Shown piece by piece: positions 1-9,893 of a stretch of 64,000 nucleotides of DNA. The stretch spans positions 34,659,619 to 34,723,618 of the forward strand of contig JARWKL010000008.1 in assembly GCA_029961685.1 (NCBI GenBank), in the 5' to 3' direction. This stretch comes from Aristolochia californica. Lineage: Eukaryota > Streptophyta > Magnoliopsida > Piperales > Aristolochiaceae. Numbering within the stretch: the stretch's first letter is position 1; every line of letters starts with the position of its first letter. Made by a program: the position numbers and the translations under genes. Under the pieces are notes generated by a model that did no database searches, was not told the DNA's origin, and worked only from the letters and a program-made list of their open reading frames with translations.

Positions 1-235
1 GACTCTGTTGGCGCGCGCCTGGCGCCTGGAGTCCTACTGGCGCTGGACTTCTAGAAACCCCATTTCGCCCCGTCAGGACTCTCTGTTTGCACGCGCAACC
101 CCATTTCGCCCCTCCAGGACTCTGTTGACATGCGCCTGGCGCCTGGAGTCCTGCTGGCGCCGGACTCCTGGAAACCCCATTTCGCCCCGCCAGGACTCTA
201 TTGGCGCCAGCAACCCATTTCAACCCGCCAGCGCC
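1..235. repeat. GC-rich tandem repeat, about 117-bp unit, two copies
   Basis: The unit starting at 1 recurs at 118; both begin GACTCTGTTG and contain TGGCGCCTGGAGTCCT. A shorter motif (CCCCATTTCGCCCC) recurs inside each unit. The stretch is far richer in GC than anything else in the window and has no counterpart among the other repeats here. Its left end may continue outside the window. An open frame across 8-538 is most simply explained by the repeat and low stop frequency in GC-rich DNA. Confidence 0.75.
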
Positions 236-527
236 CCTGCTGGCTGCAACCCCATTTTGACCCGCCTCTGCGTGCCTGTTGGCGTGCTGCCTTGTGTCTC
301 GGCTGGCTGCTGGGGTTGTTGCGTACCTTGCTGCTTGCCCATCCATTTGGCAAGCGTAAGCACGTCTTCTTCCGTTGCAGCTAGTTCTGGGCCGACCATA
401 TGCGTGCGCCCCTCTGGGCCGTGCCTTTGCATTTGGCCTTGGCCGCCGCTGCTATTGCTGTGCACTGGACTTGCACAGTCTTCGGCCTTGGTGTCTGGCT
501 ACACCATGGCTTCTTCCCCCGTCTTAC
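236..527. other. GC-rich segment of unknown nature
   Basis: This continues the GC-rich composition of the repeat to its left, with decayed repeat-like pieces (CAACCCCATTTTGACCCGCC) near its start. The rest is unique in this window. It stops abruptly at about 527, where typical Cop-B LTR sequence (GGGTTTTAAACCTGGAACTTTAA) begins in shortened form. I see no protein domain. It could be filler or a captured genomic piece at a rearrangement junction. Confidence 0.4.
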
Positions 528-779
528 TAGGGTTTTAAACCTGGAACTTTAACCTAAATACATCAATGTCATCTCTATGAGATGAGCCTTTATTTACCAT
601 CCTGTCATCATTGTATGAGCCTGTGGGCCGTCTCCTTGATCTATGGGCCTTGAGCCCATCTTTCATATCTCTTAGATGTGTGGGTCTTCCTTGGTCTTAT
701 GGGCTTGAGCCCATCTTCTAACACACTTGGATATGTGGGCCTTCCTTGGTCGTGTGGGTTTGGGCCCTATCTTCCAACA
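528..779 (-). mobile_element. Cop-B family LTR, partial (minus orientation)
   Basis: It aligns with the LTR at 9464-9893 and 24471-24854. Shared parts are the ACATCAATGTCATCTCTATGAGATGA block, several copies of TGTGGGCCTTCCTTGGTC-type sequence, and the terminal TATCTTCCAACA. The LTR end at 779 is followed by the complement of a polypurine tract (CTCCCCCTCAAGC), as expected for the 3' LTR of a minus-strand copia element. The other half of the LTR is missing, replaced by the GC-rich DNA to the left. Confidence 0.75.
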
Positions 780-2340
780 CTCCCCCTCAAGCTGGGGGCG
801 AGAGAACATCATGAACTCCCAGCTTGCTGCAAATATTGTATAAAATCTTTTTGTATAAAATGACAGTCCTCCATATCTTCCAACACTCCCCCTCACGCTA
901 GTGCTCTCGTTCATGAGACCCAACTGGCATAAGATAAGTGAGAGTAAAATCATTCATAGCCGTTAAGACATTGCTTCATACTCCAGTCCTCGTGCTGGAT
1001 GTTGGGCTTACTTGTATCTTCTGATAGGTAGTTGGTTATAGGCATTGCTCTGAAGTGTAATAAAACTTAATAATCACTCCTAGCCGCTAAGACATTGCTC
1101 CATACTCCAGTCCTCATGGTGGATGTTGGGCACACTCCATCTTCTGGAGGTGTCTATTGGCATTGCTCTGAAGCATAATTAAAAAAACCTTCTCCATCAC
1201 GATGTCCCTCCACAAGACAATGACTCTCAAGTGGTGGGAGTAATAAATGACATTAATGGGGGAAAGTAAAATGATATGTTGTAATAAACTCATCCATCAT
1301 GGTGGCACCGACTCTCATGGTGTCCCAAATGCAATATTTTGAGAGAAATAAATTATGGTACGAGGAAAGATATTGAGGCCATATCTTCTTCAACAATAAT
1401 GTCTTATCCAAAAAGACACAATAGCAGCAACTGAAATGGGCTTGGGCCCATATAACATGAACCAAAAATCCATGTAAAATTGGCCAATGAAATAATCTAA
1501 TGCAAGTATCTGTACCAAATAATATGCTGACCAAGGAATAATCTATCAATACTTCAAAATAATAATCTAGCCATAGAAAAAGTACCGAGTCACACCGAGT
1601 CAAATAGTAGATCAATATATCGGGTCTTGGATTCGTAAACCGAGGCATACAATAAGTGGACCGAGTCAGGTTAACCAGGATAGAGTTGATCCAAACCTAG
1701 TTGGCCTGGGTTGACTCGGTAAGGAACATAATAGTAACTTCCCTCGGGTTGCTGGATTTGCTTGTCCGGTCTGGGTTGCTGCAGAACATGCCTGACCCAG
1801 TGCTCAACCCGATACTCGATTAAATCAGTTTCCTAAGTGAGGAAACCTTAAATATTTGAATAGTATCTTCTTCTTCCTCTCGGCCGAACAGAGCGAAAAA
1901 CCAGAGCTCTTCGGGCCAAAAAACCAGAGCTCTTTGGGAGGAAACTTTATGATAACAACACGCTTCCGAATAGAGAGGGATTTTCGAAAATAATTCAATC
2001 CAGAAGAGACCTTCCAGAAAAATAAAAATTCCAGCCGAGAGCTTTCCGAATAGAAAAACAATACAGCAGAGAGTTTCCGAAATCAATTCTCCATTGTTTA
2101 ACGGAAACTTCCTCTGTTAATGGAGCAGCAAAATGACAAGATGACTCTGCGAGAGTAACTCGGAAGAAACAACAACTCGGTGATAATTCGGTGGGAACAG
2201 TGGCCATTGTCTTCATTGGCACCAAACAACAGTCTTCTTCTTCTTTGGCAATGATGCCAAATATTTTCTTCTCTGTTGTTCTGTTCGGAGCCGACAAAGA
2301 TGACGGCCAGAGCTGAGAGCCAATGAGACAAAGCTTTATC
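780..2340 (-). mobile_element. Cop-B internal region, non-coding
   Basis: This is colinear with 9894-11280 of the better Cop-B copy, though clearly diverged. Next to the polypurine tract, minus-strand translation gives a remnant of a copia pol C-terminus (MMFSRPQLEGEC, about 795-840; compare [11 protein letters not shown] in Cop-A). The rest has no gag, protease, integrase or RT signature. It therefore looks like a deletion derivative that keeps only the end of pol. No primer-binding site remains at its right end, where recognisable similarity fades near 2340. Confidence 0.6.
960..1185. repeat. Tandem duplication, period 124 bp
   Basis: The block CCGTTAAGACATTGCTTCAT to GGCATTGCTCTGAAG at 960-1083 is repeated at 1084-1185 with mismatches. 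The equivalent places in the Cop-B copy near 10090 and the Cop-C copy near 12165 carry a single unit, so the duplication is specific to this copy. Confidence 0.7.
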
Positions 2341-2534
2341 TTAATATTAAGAGATACATGTTATGGTCCCGGATCTGACACATCGATTCGTAGGGAGAAA
2401 GAAGAGAAAGACGAAAATCACACGGAAGGGAAGCTTGAAAACCCTAGGTTCTTTGAGGAGAACGCACACCCCTGAGTTCGTTGAGGAGAATTCAAAACCC
2501 TTATTTATGTTAAATCAATGCTTGTCTTTTCTCA
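2341..2534. other. Unassigned segment
   Basis: This short piece lies between the Cop-B internal region and a Tork LTR fragment. I see no match to other families in the window and no convincing coding signal. Confidence 0.4.
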
Positions 2535-2736
2535 TTACTCTTGCCCTAGTTTCCTCTTTATATTTGGGGTGCCACTATTAGGGTTTTATTATCCGTGGAC
2601 AATCAGTTGCGGCCGAGAGAGGTAAGAGAAAAACAACACCTGAAAGTGTGTGCGATCTCTCTTGTAAACTATTTTATCTTCATAGTGGATTATTGCAGCA
2701 GCGGAAGATAGAACGTAGTCTCATCTTGAGGCGAAC
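2535..2736 (+). mobile_element. Tork-type LTR fragment
   Basis: It aligns with the Tork-1 and Tork-2 LTRs (30636-30825 and 42403-42605). Shared blocks are TTGCCCTAG, TTTATATTTGGGG, TTAGGGTTTTAT, GAGAGAGGT, CTTGTAAACTA and the final CGGAAGATAGAACGTAGTCTC. It stops at GCGAAC, exactly where a Gyp-2 LTR begins. The rest of this LTR (CTGTATAAATCTTG onward) does not reappear downstream. Confidence 0.75.
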
Positions 2737-3607
2737 TGTTGTGGACTCAATAGCACACCGAGTCACACAACGAAGGAGGCAACAACAACTCACTCAATAG
2801 GATTTATTTCTTATATTACTTTGAGTAGGATTTATTTCTTATATTGTTTTAAATAGGAGTTATTTCTAATTACTTTTATATGTAGGGGCATTATGGGAAT
2901 TATAGTAACCCTAACCCTAAAACTCCATGACGTGATCTATTTAAAGGAAAGAAAGAATGAAATAGGTAAGCTTTGAGATTTTAGAATAACCTAGTGTAAA
3001 AAGGCCGAGATCACCTCTTGATCTCAAGTTTAGGGTTTACTCCAAAAATCCAACCTATCCTTCACCCTCCATCCTCATCCATATTCGTCCATCTTCATCC
3101 TTCATCATCCATAGTTGGAAGAGGAGCTTCCTGCCCCTTTTCCGAGCTCAAAGAGAGGGTCTTCCCTCCTCATCAGCGTCAACAACAATCAAGGGTTTCT
3201 AACCCTCTTGACGAGCAGAAAAGTAGGGAGCTTTCGGCTTCTTCACGTGAAGAAGGGGTGCTGCTGCTCCTAGCTTGGCGCCAACAAGGAAGGAGAGAAG
3301 AATTAATCCATTCACGTGGGCCAAGGCTTCTACAAGCCAGGCTGAGCATTCTAGCACGAGCAACAATCCTGATTTCCGTGGGCAACCAAAAGGTATCTCT
3401 TCAGTTTCTTCTCCACGTGAATTATTTGTATTCTAACTATAACTTTAACACTAGAGTGGATTCATAAAAAGAGAGACTGATCACATGTGGAAGATCAGTC
3501 AAAGAAGGGATCTTTAATCCTCCTTACTGAGTCCAGCAACTCAGTACCAGTGCTGGATTCACAAATCCCACGTCGTGTTACTCGATCCATGACCCGGGAC
3601 CGTAATA
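2737..3607 (+). mobile_element. Gyp-2 LTR, full length, isolated
   Basis: This 871-bp copy begins TGTTGTGGACTCAATAGCAC and ends at CCGTAATA, where the intact copies end CCGTAACA. It matches the 883-bp LTRs at 43137-44019 and 48374-49256. The last 60 codons include the LTR-encoded gag N-terminus (PRRVTRSMTRD). The flanks do not form a target-site duplication (CGAAC left, GTAAG right), because Gyp-1 pol begins at 3608. It is therefore a recombined LTR and not a clean solo LTR. Confidence 0.85.
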
Positions 3608-6570
3608 GTAAGCGATTGTGCCAATGCGGTTCAACACCTGAAAGGGACCATAATACTTCGGAGAGAGCTTGTGGCATTTGGAGGCTGTCAGTGATAGCTG
3701 CCTGTAATGTTGGAGACACAACCATACATAATCTCCTGGAGAAAAGAATACTTCTCGATGCTTCTTATCATAATATAGTTTCATCATATTCTGGGCCTCC
3801 TGGAGATGAGTGCGCACCTCACTGAGCATGGCATCTCTTTCTACTAACGCTTGGTCCAAATTGGCTACCTTGGATGCACCTGGTTCATACGATAAAAGTC
3901 GAGGCGGATCTCTGCCATATACTACCTTGAATGAAGTAGTTCTGAGTGTGCTGTGGTAGGAGGTGTTGTAACAGAATTCAGCCCAGGCGAGCCATTTAAC
4001 CCACTGTTTAGGTGAGTCCCCCACGAAACAACGAAGATACATCTCAATCGTCCGGTTGACGACCTCGGTCTAACCATCAGTCTGCGGATGGTAGGCGGAA
4101 GATAACGCTAACGTTGTGCCTTGCAGCTTGAATAGTTCTTTCCAAAATGTACTGGTAAAGATGGCGTCTCTGTCACTGGTAATTGAGGTAGGCATCCCAA
4201 GTAACCAGACAATATTATCCATGAAGAGCTGAGCTACGTGAGCTGCAGTGTAAGGATGCGCCAGAGGGAGGAAATGGCCATACTTGGAGAAATGATCAAC
4301 CACTATAAATATAACGGATTTGCCGGACGACGAGGGAAGGCTATCTATGAAGTCCATGGAAATATTTGACCAGACTTATGACGACAGCTGAAGTGGTTGG
4401 AGCAAACCTGCTGGACTTAATGATTCAACTTTATTCCGTTGACAAATCTGACAAGCCACCACATAATCTGCTATACTGTGCTTCATACCCTTCCTATAAA
4501 AATCCCGACTGATCCGGAAATATGTTTTTTGTCGGCCCTCATGTGTAATGTCATGGAACGAGGTTAGAATGTTGTGAATAAGTGGTGACGTGTGGTGCAG
4601 AAAAATCCGGTTTTTGAATAGGACAAGACGATCTTGAACTGTCCAATGTTTCTCCGATCTCCCCTGCTGAATCTCATGATATAATGCAATAAGTTCCGGA
4701 TACTGTCGTGTCTCCTCCCAAATATAATCCAACAAGAGAGCTCTAGGCTGACTGATGGCATGTAATTACGGCTCTAGAATGTCCCGGCGAGATAAAGCAT
4801 CAACCCCCACATTCAAACTTTCTGGTTTATAATCCACGGTAAAGTCAAACCCCATCAGTTTACTTAACCAGTGCTATTGAGGGGAGGTGGTGAGGCGCTG
4901 CTCAAGAAGATACTTGAGGCTGCAATGATCGGTAAGAATCAGAAATGGGCGCCCCCAAAGATAAGGCTGCCAATGCTGTATTGCCTTAGCTAAACCGATC
5001 AATTCCCTCTCATATGCTGCTAACTTGTGGTGGTGTTGGCCAACCTGGCGGCTGAAATAGGCAATCGAGTGTCCTTGTTGGTGTAACACTGCACCGATAC
5101 CGCCCCCCGAAGCATCACATTCCACCACAAATAACTCATCAAAGTCCAGTAGCTGCAAAACTGGTGCTGATGATAACGCCTCTTTCAACTGTTGAAAGGA
5201 ATGAGCCGCTGTCTCGGACCAGGTGAAGGTATTTTTCTTGAGTAGGTTGTTGAGCGGTGTTGCAATCTAGCCATAGCTGTGGATAAATTTTCTGTAATAC
5301 CCAGCGAGGCCCAAAAATCCCCTTAACGCTGTAGTGGAGGTGGGAGGAGGCCAATTTGTGACGGCCTGAATCTTACTCTGGTCAACCTTCACCCCTACTG
5401 CTGAAATAATGTGGCCCAAGTATGCCACCTCGGAGGTGCCCATAGAACATTTGGACTGATTTAAAACCAAATGATGTGAGCGGAGAAGAGTAAATACCTG
5501 GTGAAGGTGCTGAAGATGCTCGTCCCAATTTTTGCTATAAACCAAAATATCATAAAAAAATACCGAAATATATTTCCTCAAGAGAGAGGAAAATACCTCA
5601 TTCATGAGGGCTTGGAATGTGGAAGGCGCATTGGAGAGACCAAATGGCATCACGAGGAACTCGAAATGACTGTGGTGCATGCAAAATGCTGTTTTCTCCA
5701 CATCTAAAGGATGAAAATGGATCTGATGATAGCCAGACTTCAAGTCCAGCTTGGTAAATATAGTGGCACGGTGTAACTCATCTAGCAACTCATCCACCGC
5801 TGGGATGGGAAATTTGTCTTCAATGGTGTGAGTGTTGAGTTGCCTATAATCTACACAAAACCTCCATGACTTATCATGCTTTCAGACGAGTAGTACCGGG
5901 GAGGAGAAAGGAGACCTGTTTGGCTGAATAATTCCCTGAGCGAGCATATTTTGGCACTGCTTTTCAATTTCATCCTTCTTTAGGTGGGGGTAACGGTAAG
6001 GCCACACCACCACACTTTCAGTGCCCATCTTCAATCGGATGCGGTGATCACAATGCTGAATAGGCGAAAGAGCAGTAGGTTCATGAAATATATCCTCAAA
6101 GTCTGTAAGTAATTGAGATAACTTACAGTTGTTGGTGCTATGGACCTGAAGTACCTGAAGTGCGTAGGGCACTGGTGCCGGGTGCCATGCAATGTGATCT
6201 GACGTTGGTCCTCTGTGAAGGTCATGGTCAGAGCCTAAAAATCCCATAAAATAGGCCCCAACAGTTGGAGCCATTTAACTCCAAGTACCAAATCAAATCC
6301 TGCCAGTGGAATCACCAAGATATCTGCAATAAAGGAGTGTCCCTCAATATCAAAGTGGGTGGCAGGAGATATGCCCACACTGGAAATTTTGGCCCCATTG
6401 GCCACTGAGACAGAGAAGCCTATCTCCTGCAGGATAACTAACCCAAGTTGTTCGGCCGCTGGCTGACTGATGAAGTTATGCGTGCGACTAGAGTCAACTA
6501 AAGCTAGTAATTGTAGATGATGTAACTGGGCTCGAACTTGCATGGTATTAGAACTGCGCAGGCCAGTCAT
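3608..6570 (-). pseudogene. Gyp-1b pol: protease, RT, RNase H, integrase (broken)
   Basis: Domains run right to left. The aspartic protease lies at about 6250-6510, with its active site changed from DSGST to DSSRT. Reverse transcriptase is at about 5260-5960, and its catalytic FFDD box reads FFYD (5549-5560), which would abolish activity. RNase H follows at 4874-5188 with the usual D and E residues. The integrase zinc finger is at about 4440-4560 (HDITHEGRQKT, CQICQRNK) and the catalytic core at about 3700-4380 (DFIDSLP, SDRDAIF). Frames change several times between 4740 and 6270. Translation runs out of homology after RIGTIAY at 3608. Confidence 0.9.
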
Positions 6571-7787
6571 GGCATGAAGTGAAATCTCTGGACCCTCTCT
6601 TGGTCTGTCTCCACAATCTGTTCCTTTGGTAGTATGTCCTCACAATCCTCCCACAGACACACACTGAATAATCTTTTGCATATGTGACCCTGGTCATACT
6701 GGTCATCACAGTTAAAACAAAGGCCCTTGGCCTTTTTCTGTTCCATCTCCTGTTTATTCAATTTTTTGAAGTAAGGGGCTGGTGGCATAGAGTTAGAACT
6801 TTCTGGATGCGGTCACTGGCTCCAGAACGTGGAGGTCCAGAATAGGGTGTTGGCGGAGTGGCATTGTGCCTGCCTGGCCAAACTGGTTTTCTAACCAGTG
6901 AATCCTTCAGAACTCGCTGCTTCTGCTCAATTGACCTAGTTAAATTCATAGCGTGGTCCAATTCTGTAGGACCATGTAATTCAACTTCCATCCGTAGAGC
7001 TTCTGTCAAACCAGCAGTAAAGATGTGAACATATTGGGAGTGACTGACAAACTCAGTAGCGCGGGCCAAACGTGCCTGGAAGATCTTTTGGTACACATCT
7101 AGTGATCCATTCTGTTTATAATTGATTAATTCTCCCAATGGATTGCTACTAGCTGGAGGACCAAACCTCATCATGCATGATTATCTAAAGGTCTCCCAAT
7201 CTTGAACCAATTGGTCTTTCAGAATTTGTGGTACCATAGGAGTTCTTCATCGAGCATGTGGTATGCGGCCAAATAAAACTTCTCATCCGCTGGTGTTTTT
7301 TGATGATAAAAGAATTGGTCACACTTGGTTAACTAAATCAAGGGGGCCTTAGACCTATCATATGTAGGAAAATCGAGTTTGAAATACCTGGGAACCGTAT
7401 TTGGTCCCTATGCGACAGGCCGATATGGGGATTGTTGTGGCGCAGTGGTGGTGGAGGAGGTGGTGGTGGCTGGTAGTGATGGTGGTCGACCGGTGGAGAG
7501 TAGGCTGCCAGCGGCGGCGGTCGAAGACCACTGTCGTCTTGTCCCTGGAGGATGGCTTGGATTGCTGCGTCCATGGATTTGATAGGCTCATGTAGGTCAG
7601 ATGTGGTCTGACGCAGTTCTTCAAGGGATTGAGCCTGAACGTCTGTCCTCTGACGATTGTCCTCAACTAATTGCTGCAAATCCTCAGGGGAAGAGAAATC
7701 CCCAAGGGTGGACCTGTCTGATACCAAGATGTTAAGATCTTCCCAAGCCATGGATCGAGTCACCCTTCTTTCCTCTCGTCCCTCCAT
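6567..7787 (-). pseudogene. Gyp-1b gag (broken)
   Basis: The frame opens at 7787 with MEGREERRVTRSM, inside the LTR, and reads through the primer-binding site into a helical segment (LVEDNRQRTD) and a proline- and histidine-rich stretch. The capsid-like part (RFGPPASSNPLGELINYKQ) is at about 6960-7170 after a break near 7180-7340. The zinc knuckle CFNCDDQYDQGHICKRLF is intact at about 6670-6725. Gag would form the particle and bind RNA. Stops and shifts make it non-functional. Confidence 0.88.
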
Positions 7788-7911
7788 ATTAAATCTTGAC
7801 GCTGGAAGAGGATTCTTGTTTCTAGAATGGGGAATGGTGGAATTCGGAATGGAATGATTGAGCTTTGAAGGAAGCTCGACCTGGACCTTAGAGGGAGAAT
7901 CCGACCTATTC
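7718..7911 (-). repeat. Gyp-1b primer-binding site and partial 5' LTR
   Basis: The complement of TCTTGGTATCAG lies at 7718-7729, the same initiator tRNA-Met site as in Gyp-1a. The LTR starts at 7730 and matches the terminal 180 bp of the Gyp-1a LTR, including the MEGREERRVTRSM codons. Similarity stops at GAGAATCCGACCT near 7906. The remaining 250 bp of the LTR are absent, replaced by the TRIM. Confidence 0.8.
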
Positions 7912-8334
7912 TTGGGTTAAGTACCTATGTCTTCCGCTCCTAACAGGCTGGTCTTTTGGGTAGTATTGGCTAGGTGCTTAACATTTGGTATCAGAGCTAG
8001 CGCTACGTCACGGGTTTGATTCCCATGAGTTGCAAGCGGCGTGTGGAGGTGTGTAGCCCTGGGCGGAGGGGCGACCTAGCAGAAGGGGCGACCAGAGTGT
8101 GTTCCCGCACTATGGGCCATCACTATAAGCGGAAGGGGCGACCTGAGTGTGTTCCCCCACCTTAGGGCCATCACTAGAGTGGGTCGTCGTCAGAAGTGGG
8201 CTGTCTCCAGTGTAGGCCGCGATGGGCGACGGCCTCGTGACGGTGGGTGTGATGTTACGGTCCTGGGTTAAGTACCTATGTCTTCCACTCCTAATAGGCC
8301 GGTCTTTTGGGTAGTATTGGCTAGGTGCTTAACA
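7912..8334 (+). mobile_element. TRIM (terminal-repeat retrotransposon in miniature), 82-bp LTRs
   Basis: LTR2 at 8253-8334 runs TGTTACGGTCC to GTGCTTAACA. LTR1 at 7912-7983 is the same sequence lacking its first ~11 bases. LTR1 is followed at once by TTTGGTATCAGAGC (7984-7997), an initiator tRNA-Met primer site, and LTR2 is preceded by a purine stretch (GACGGTGGGTGTGA). The 269-bp internal region codes for nothing and holds an imperfect tandem repeat of about 48 bp (GGGGCGACC...GTGTGTTCCC, twice). A tRNA B-box-like stretch (CGGGTTTGATTCCC) follows the primer site. Such an element depends on proteins from another retrotransposon. Confidence 0.85.
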
Positions 8335-8391
8335 GGAGCATTGTCATACAGCTAGGAGTGATGGGCTCAAGCTAGGAGCATTGTCATACAG

Positions 8392-8749
8392 CATTGTCCA
8401 CATGACCCAAGAAGGCTCACATGTCCAAGAGAGGTATGTTAGAAGATGGGCTCAAGCCCACACGACTAAGGAAGATCCACAAGTCCAAGAGAGGTAGCAT
8501 GACGGTAAATAAAAACTCATCTCAGTAAAAATGGCACTGATGTAATTAGTTTAAGTTTCTTGTTTCTTCTTCACTCTTCTAGGGTGAAGGGCATAACTAT
8601 AATATTATGGTTTTATTCATCTATAAATATAGCTTCATGGGGAGGGTTAGGACATAAGTCCATAACCTCATTTTACCTCCTATTTTTTCCCCAACATGTC
8701 TTCTCTCCTTTTCTCTATGGCGTAATCCATGGAGTTCTAAAAATCAATA
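8392..8749 (+). mobile_element. Cop-B-like LTR, plus orientation, degraded
   Basis: It reads in LTR order: repeated TCCACATGACC / GGAAGATCCACAAG blocks, GGTAAATAAAAACTCATCTC, CATCTATAAATATAGC (a TATA box) and the end GGAGTTCTAAAAATCAATA. It belongs to a subfamily with CTTCTTCACTCTTCTAGGGTG, like 25592-25798. A 19-bp motif (TAGGAGCATTGTCATACAG) is duplicated just upstream (about 8333-8392). No primer-binding site follows it; it abuts inverted internal DNA instead. Confidence 0.65.
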
Positions 8750-9463
8750 TTCTTCTACTTCTCCCCTTCTAGATGGGGATAAAAAGGACATAGAGACCCA
8801 ACTTGGACAAAACACAATATGGGAGAAGAAAATCACTCCTACCCGTACGACAAAGTTCAATACACTAGTCATGTCATAGTCTGAAACACACTCCGCTCAA
8901 TTTTAAAGGCAAAAAAATGATGCAACTTTAGGGCTTAACAAAGACACTACTCACATTTTTAAGGGTAGCTAAAAAACAAATCACCTCATGGGTGAAGAAT
9001 AAACGACTTGATTCAAGGTGGATATTCGGCACTCTCTTGCACTTTTTAAGTAGTGGCCTAGGCATTGCTCTTAAGTGATAAAAACACAAGGAGATAAACT
9101 GAAGAAATACTAGAGGGAAACAATTTCAACTGGAAGGAGGTGACTATGCAACATTCATACTTCCAAATGAATCTAGAACATGACTATTTTTTTTTTTTTT
9201 TTTTTGAAAAACTTGAGTAGACTAAGATGATAGAACTTAATAAATTCAACCAATGATAACTTTTTTTGGGTGACCAAAGTTTTTTGAAGTTAACTATGTG
9301 AAAGATAAACAACCAAGTAACAAAAACACAAAACTTGAAAATAACATTGAAGTAGGAAATTTTTTCTTACCTTGAATGGGCACATCTTGGAGTAATTAAG
9401 TTTTACCAAAACACTTTGATTAGTAGAGAATTTGGCTAAAAGTCTCAGATTTTAGGAGAAAGG
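8750..9463 (-). mobile_element. Cop-D-like internal fragment
   Basis: Its reverse complement aligns with the 3' internal part of Cop-D (about 58080-58640). Shared features are TCCCACATTGTGTTTTGTCCAAG, TAGTATTTCTTC and CAAAGCAATGCCTAGAC-type sequence, plus a long T run at 9187-9206. It is non-coding. It lies between two LTRs of opposite orientation, an arrangement normal integration does not produce. Confidence 0.6.
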
Positions 9464-9893
9464 TGTTGATTTTCAGGACTCCAAGAATTTAGCTCATGGT
9501 GAAAAAGGGAGAGAGACCCATTGGGAGAAAACCAGAGGAAGAAGAGCTTATGGACTTGATGTCCTAACCCTCCCCCTGATGCTCTATTTATATATTAATG
9601 AAACTACTATATTACAATAATAGCCTTGAACTTAGGGTTTAGTGTTTTAACCCTGAAACTTTTAATCTAATTACATCAATGCCATCTCTATGAGATGACT
9701 CTTTATTTACCATCCTACCATCATTGTATGTAGACCTATGGGCATTCTCTTTGATATGTGGGCCTTGAGCCCGTCTTCTATATTTCTTGGATGCATGGGT
9801 CATCCTTGATCTTATGGGCTTGGGCTCATCTTCTAATACATTTGGATATGTGGGCCTTCTTTGGTCATGTGGGTTTGGGCCCTATCTTCCAAC
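9464..9893 (-). repeat. Cop-B copy A 3' LTR
   Basis: This 430-bp LTR runs, in plus coordinates, from TGTTGATTTTCAGGACTCC to TATCTTCCAACA. It is followed by the complement of a polypurine tract (CTTCCCCTCAAGCTGGGGG). On the minus strand it holds a TATA box (TATAAATAGAGC, near 9585). Confidence 0.85.

Larger units (their letters stand above)
3608..7911 (-). mobile_element. Gyp-1 copy b, Ty3/gypsy chromovirus-like, truncated at both ends
   Basis: This minus-strand copy of the family is seen complete at 34267-39603. It runs from a partial 5' LTR (7730-7911) through gag and pol and stops inside the integrase C-terminal part at 3608. The chromodomain, polypurine tract and 3' LTR are missing. On the left it is fused to a Gyp-2 LTR and on the right to a TRIM. 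No target-site duplication is visible. Many stops and frameshifts show that it is old and inactive. Confidence 0.9.

Noticed and set aside
8..538. Open reading frame of about 176 codons at the left end
   Set aside because: It lies in a GC-rich tandem repeat where stops are rare, overlaps open frames in other phases, shows no domain, and ends at a transposon junction.
3018..3467. Open frame of 149 codons in the Gyp-2 LTR
   Set aside because: In the other Gyp-2 LTR copies it is not conserved as protein; only the last ~35 codons of the LTR, in the gag frame, are.
5501..5707. Plus-strand open frame
   Set aside because: It is the antisense shadow of Gyp-1b reverse transcriptase.
7984..8040. A tRNA gene in the TRIM internal region
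   Set aside because: Only a primer-binding site and a B-box-like stretch are present; no acceptor stem or cloverleaf can be drawn.
7912..8334. Cassandra-type TRIM with 5S rRNA in the LTR
   Set aside because: The LTR is only 82 bp and shows no 5S rRNA internal promoter motifs.
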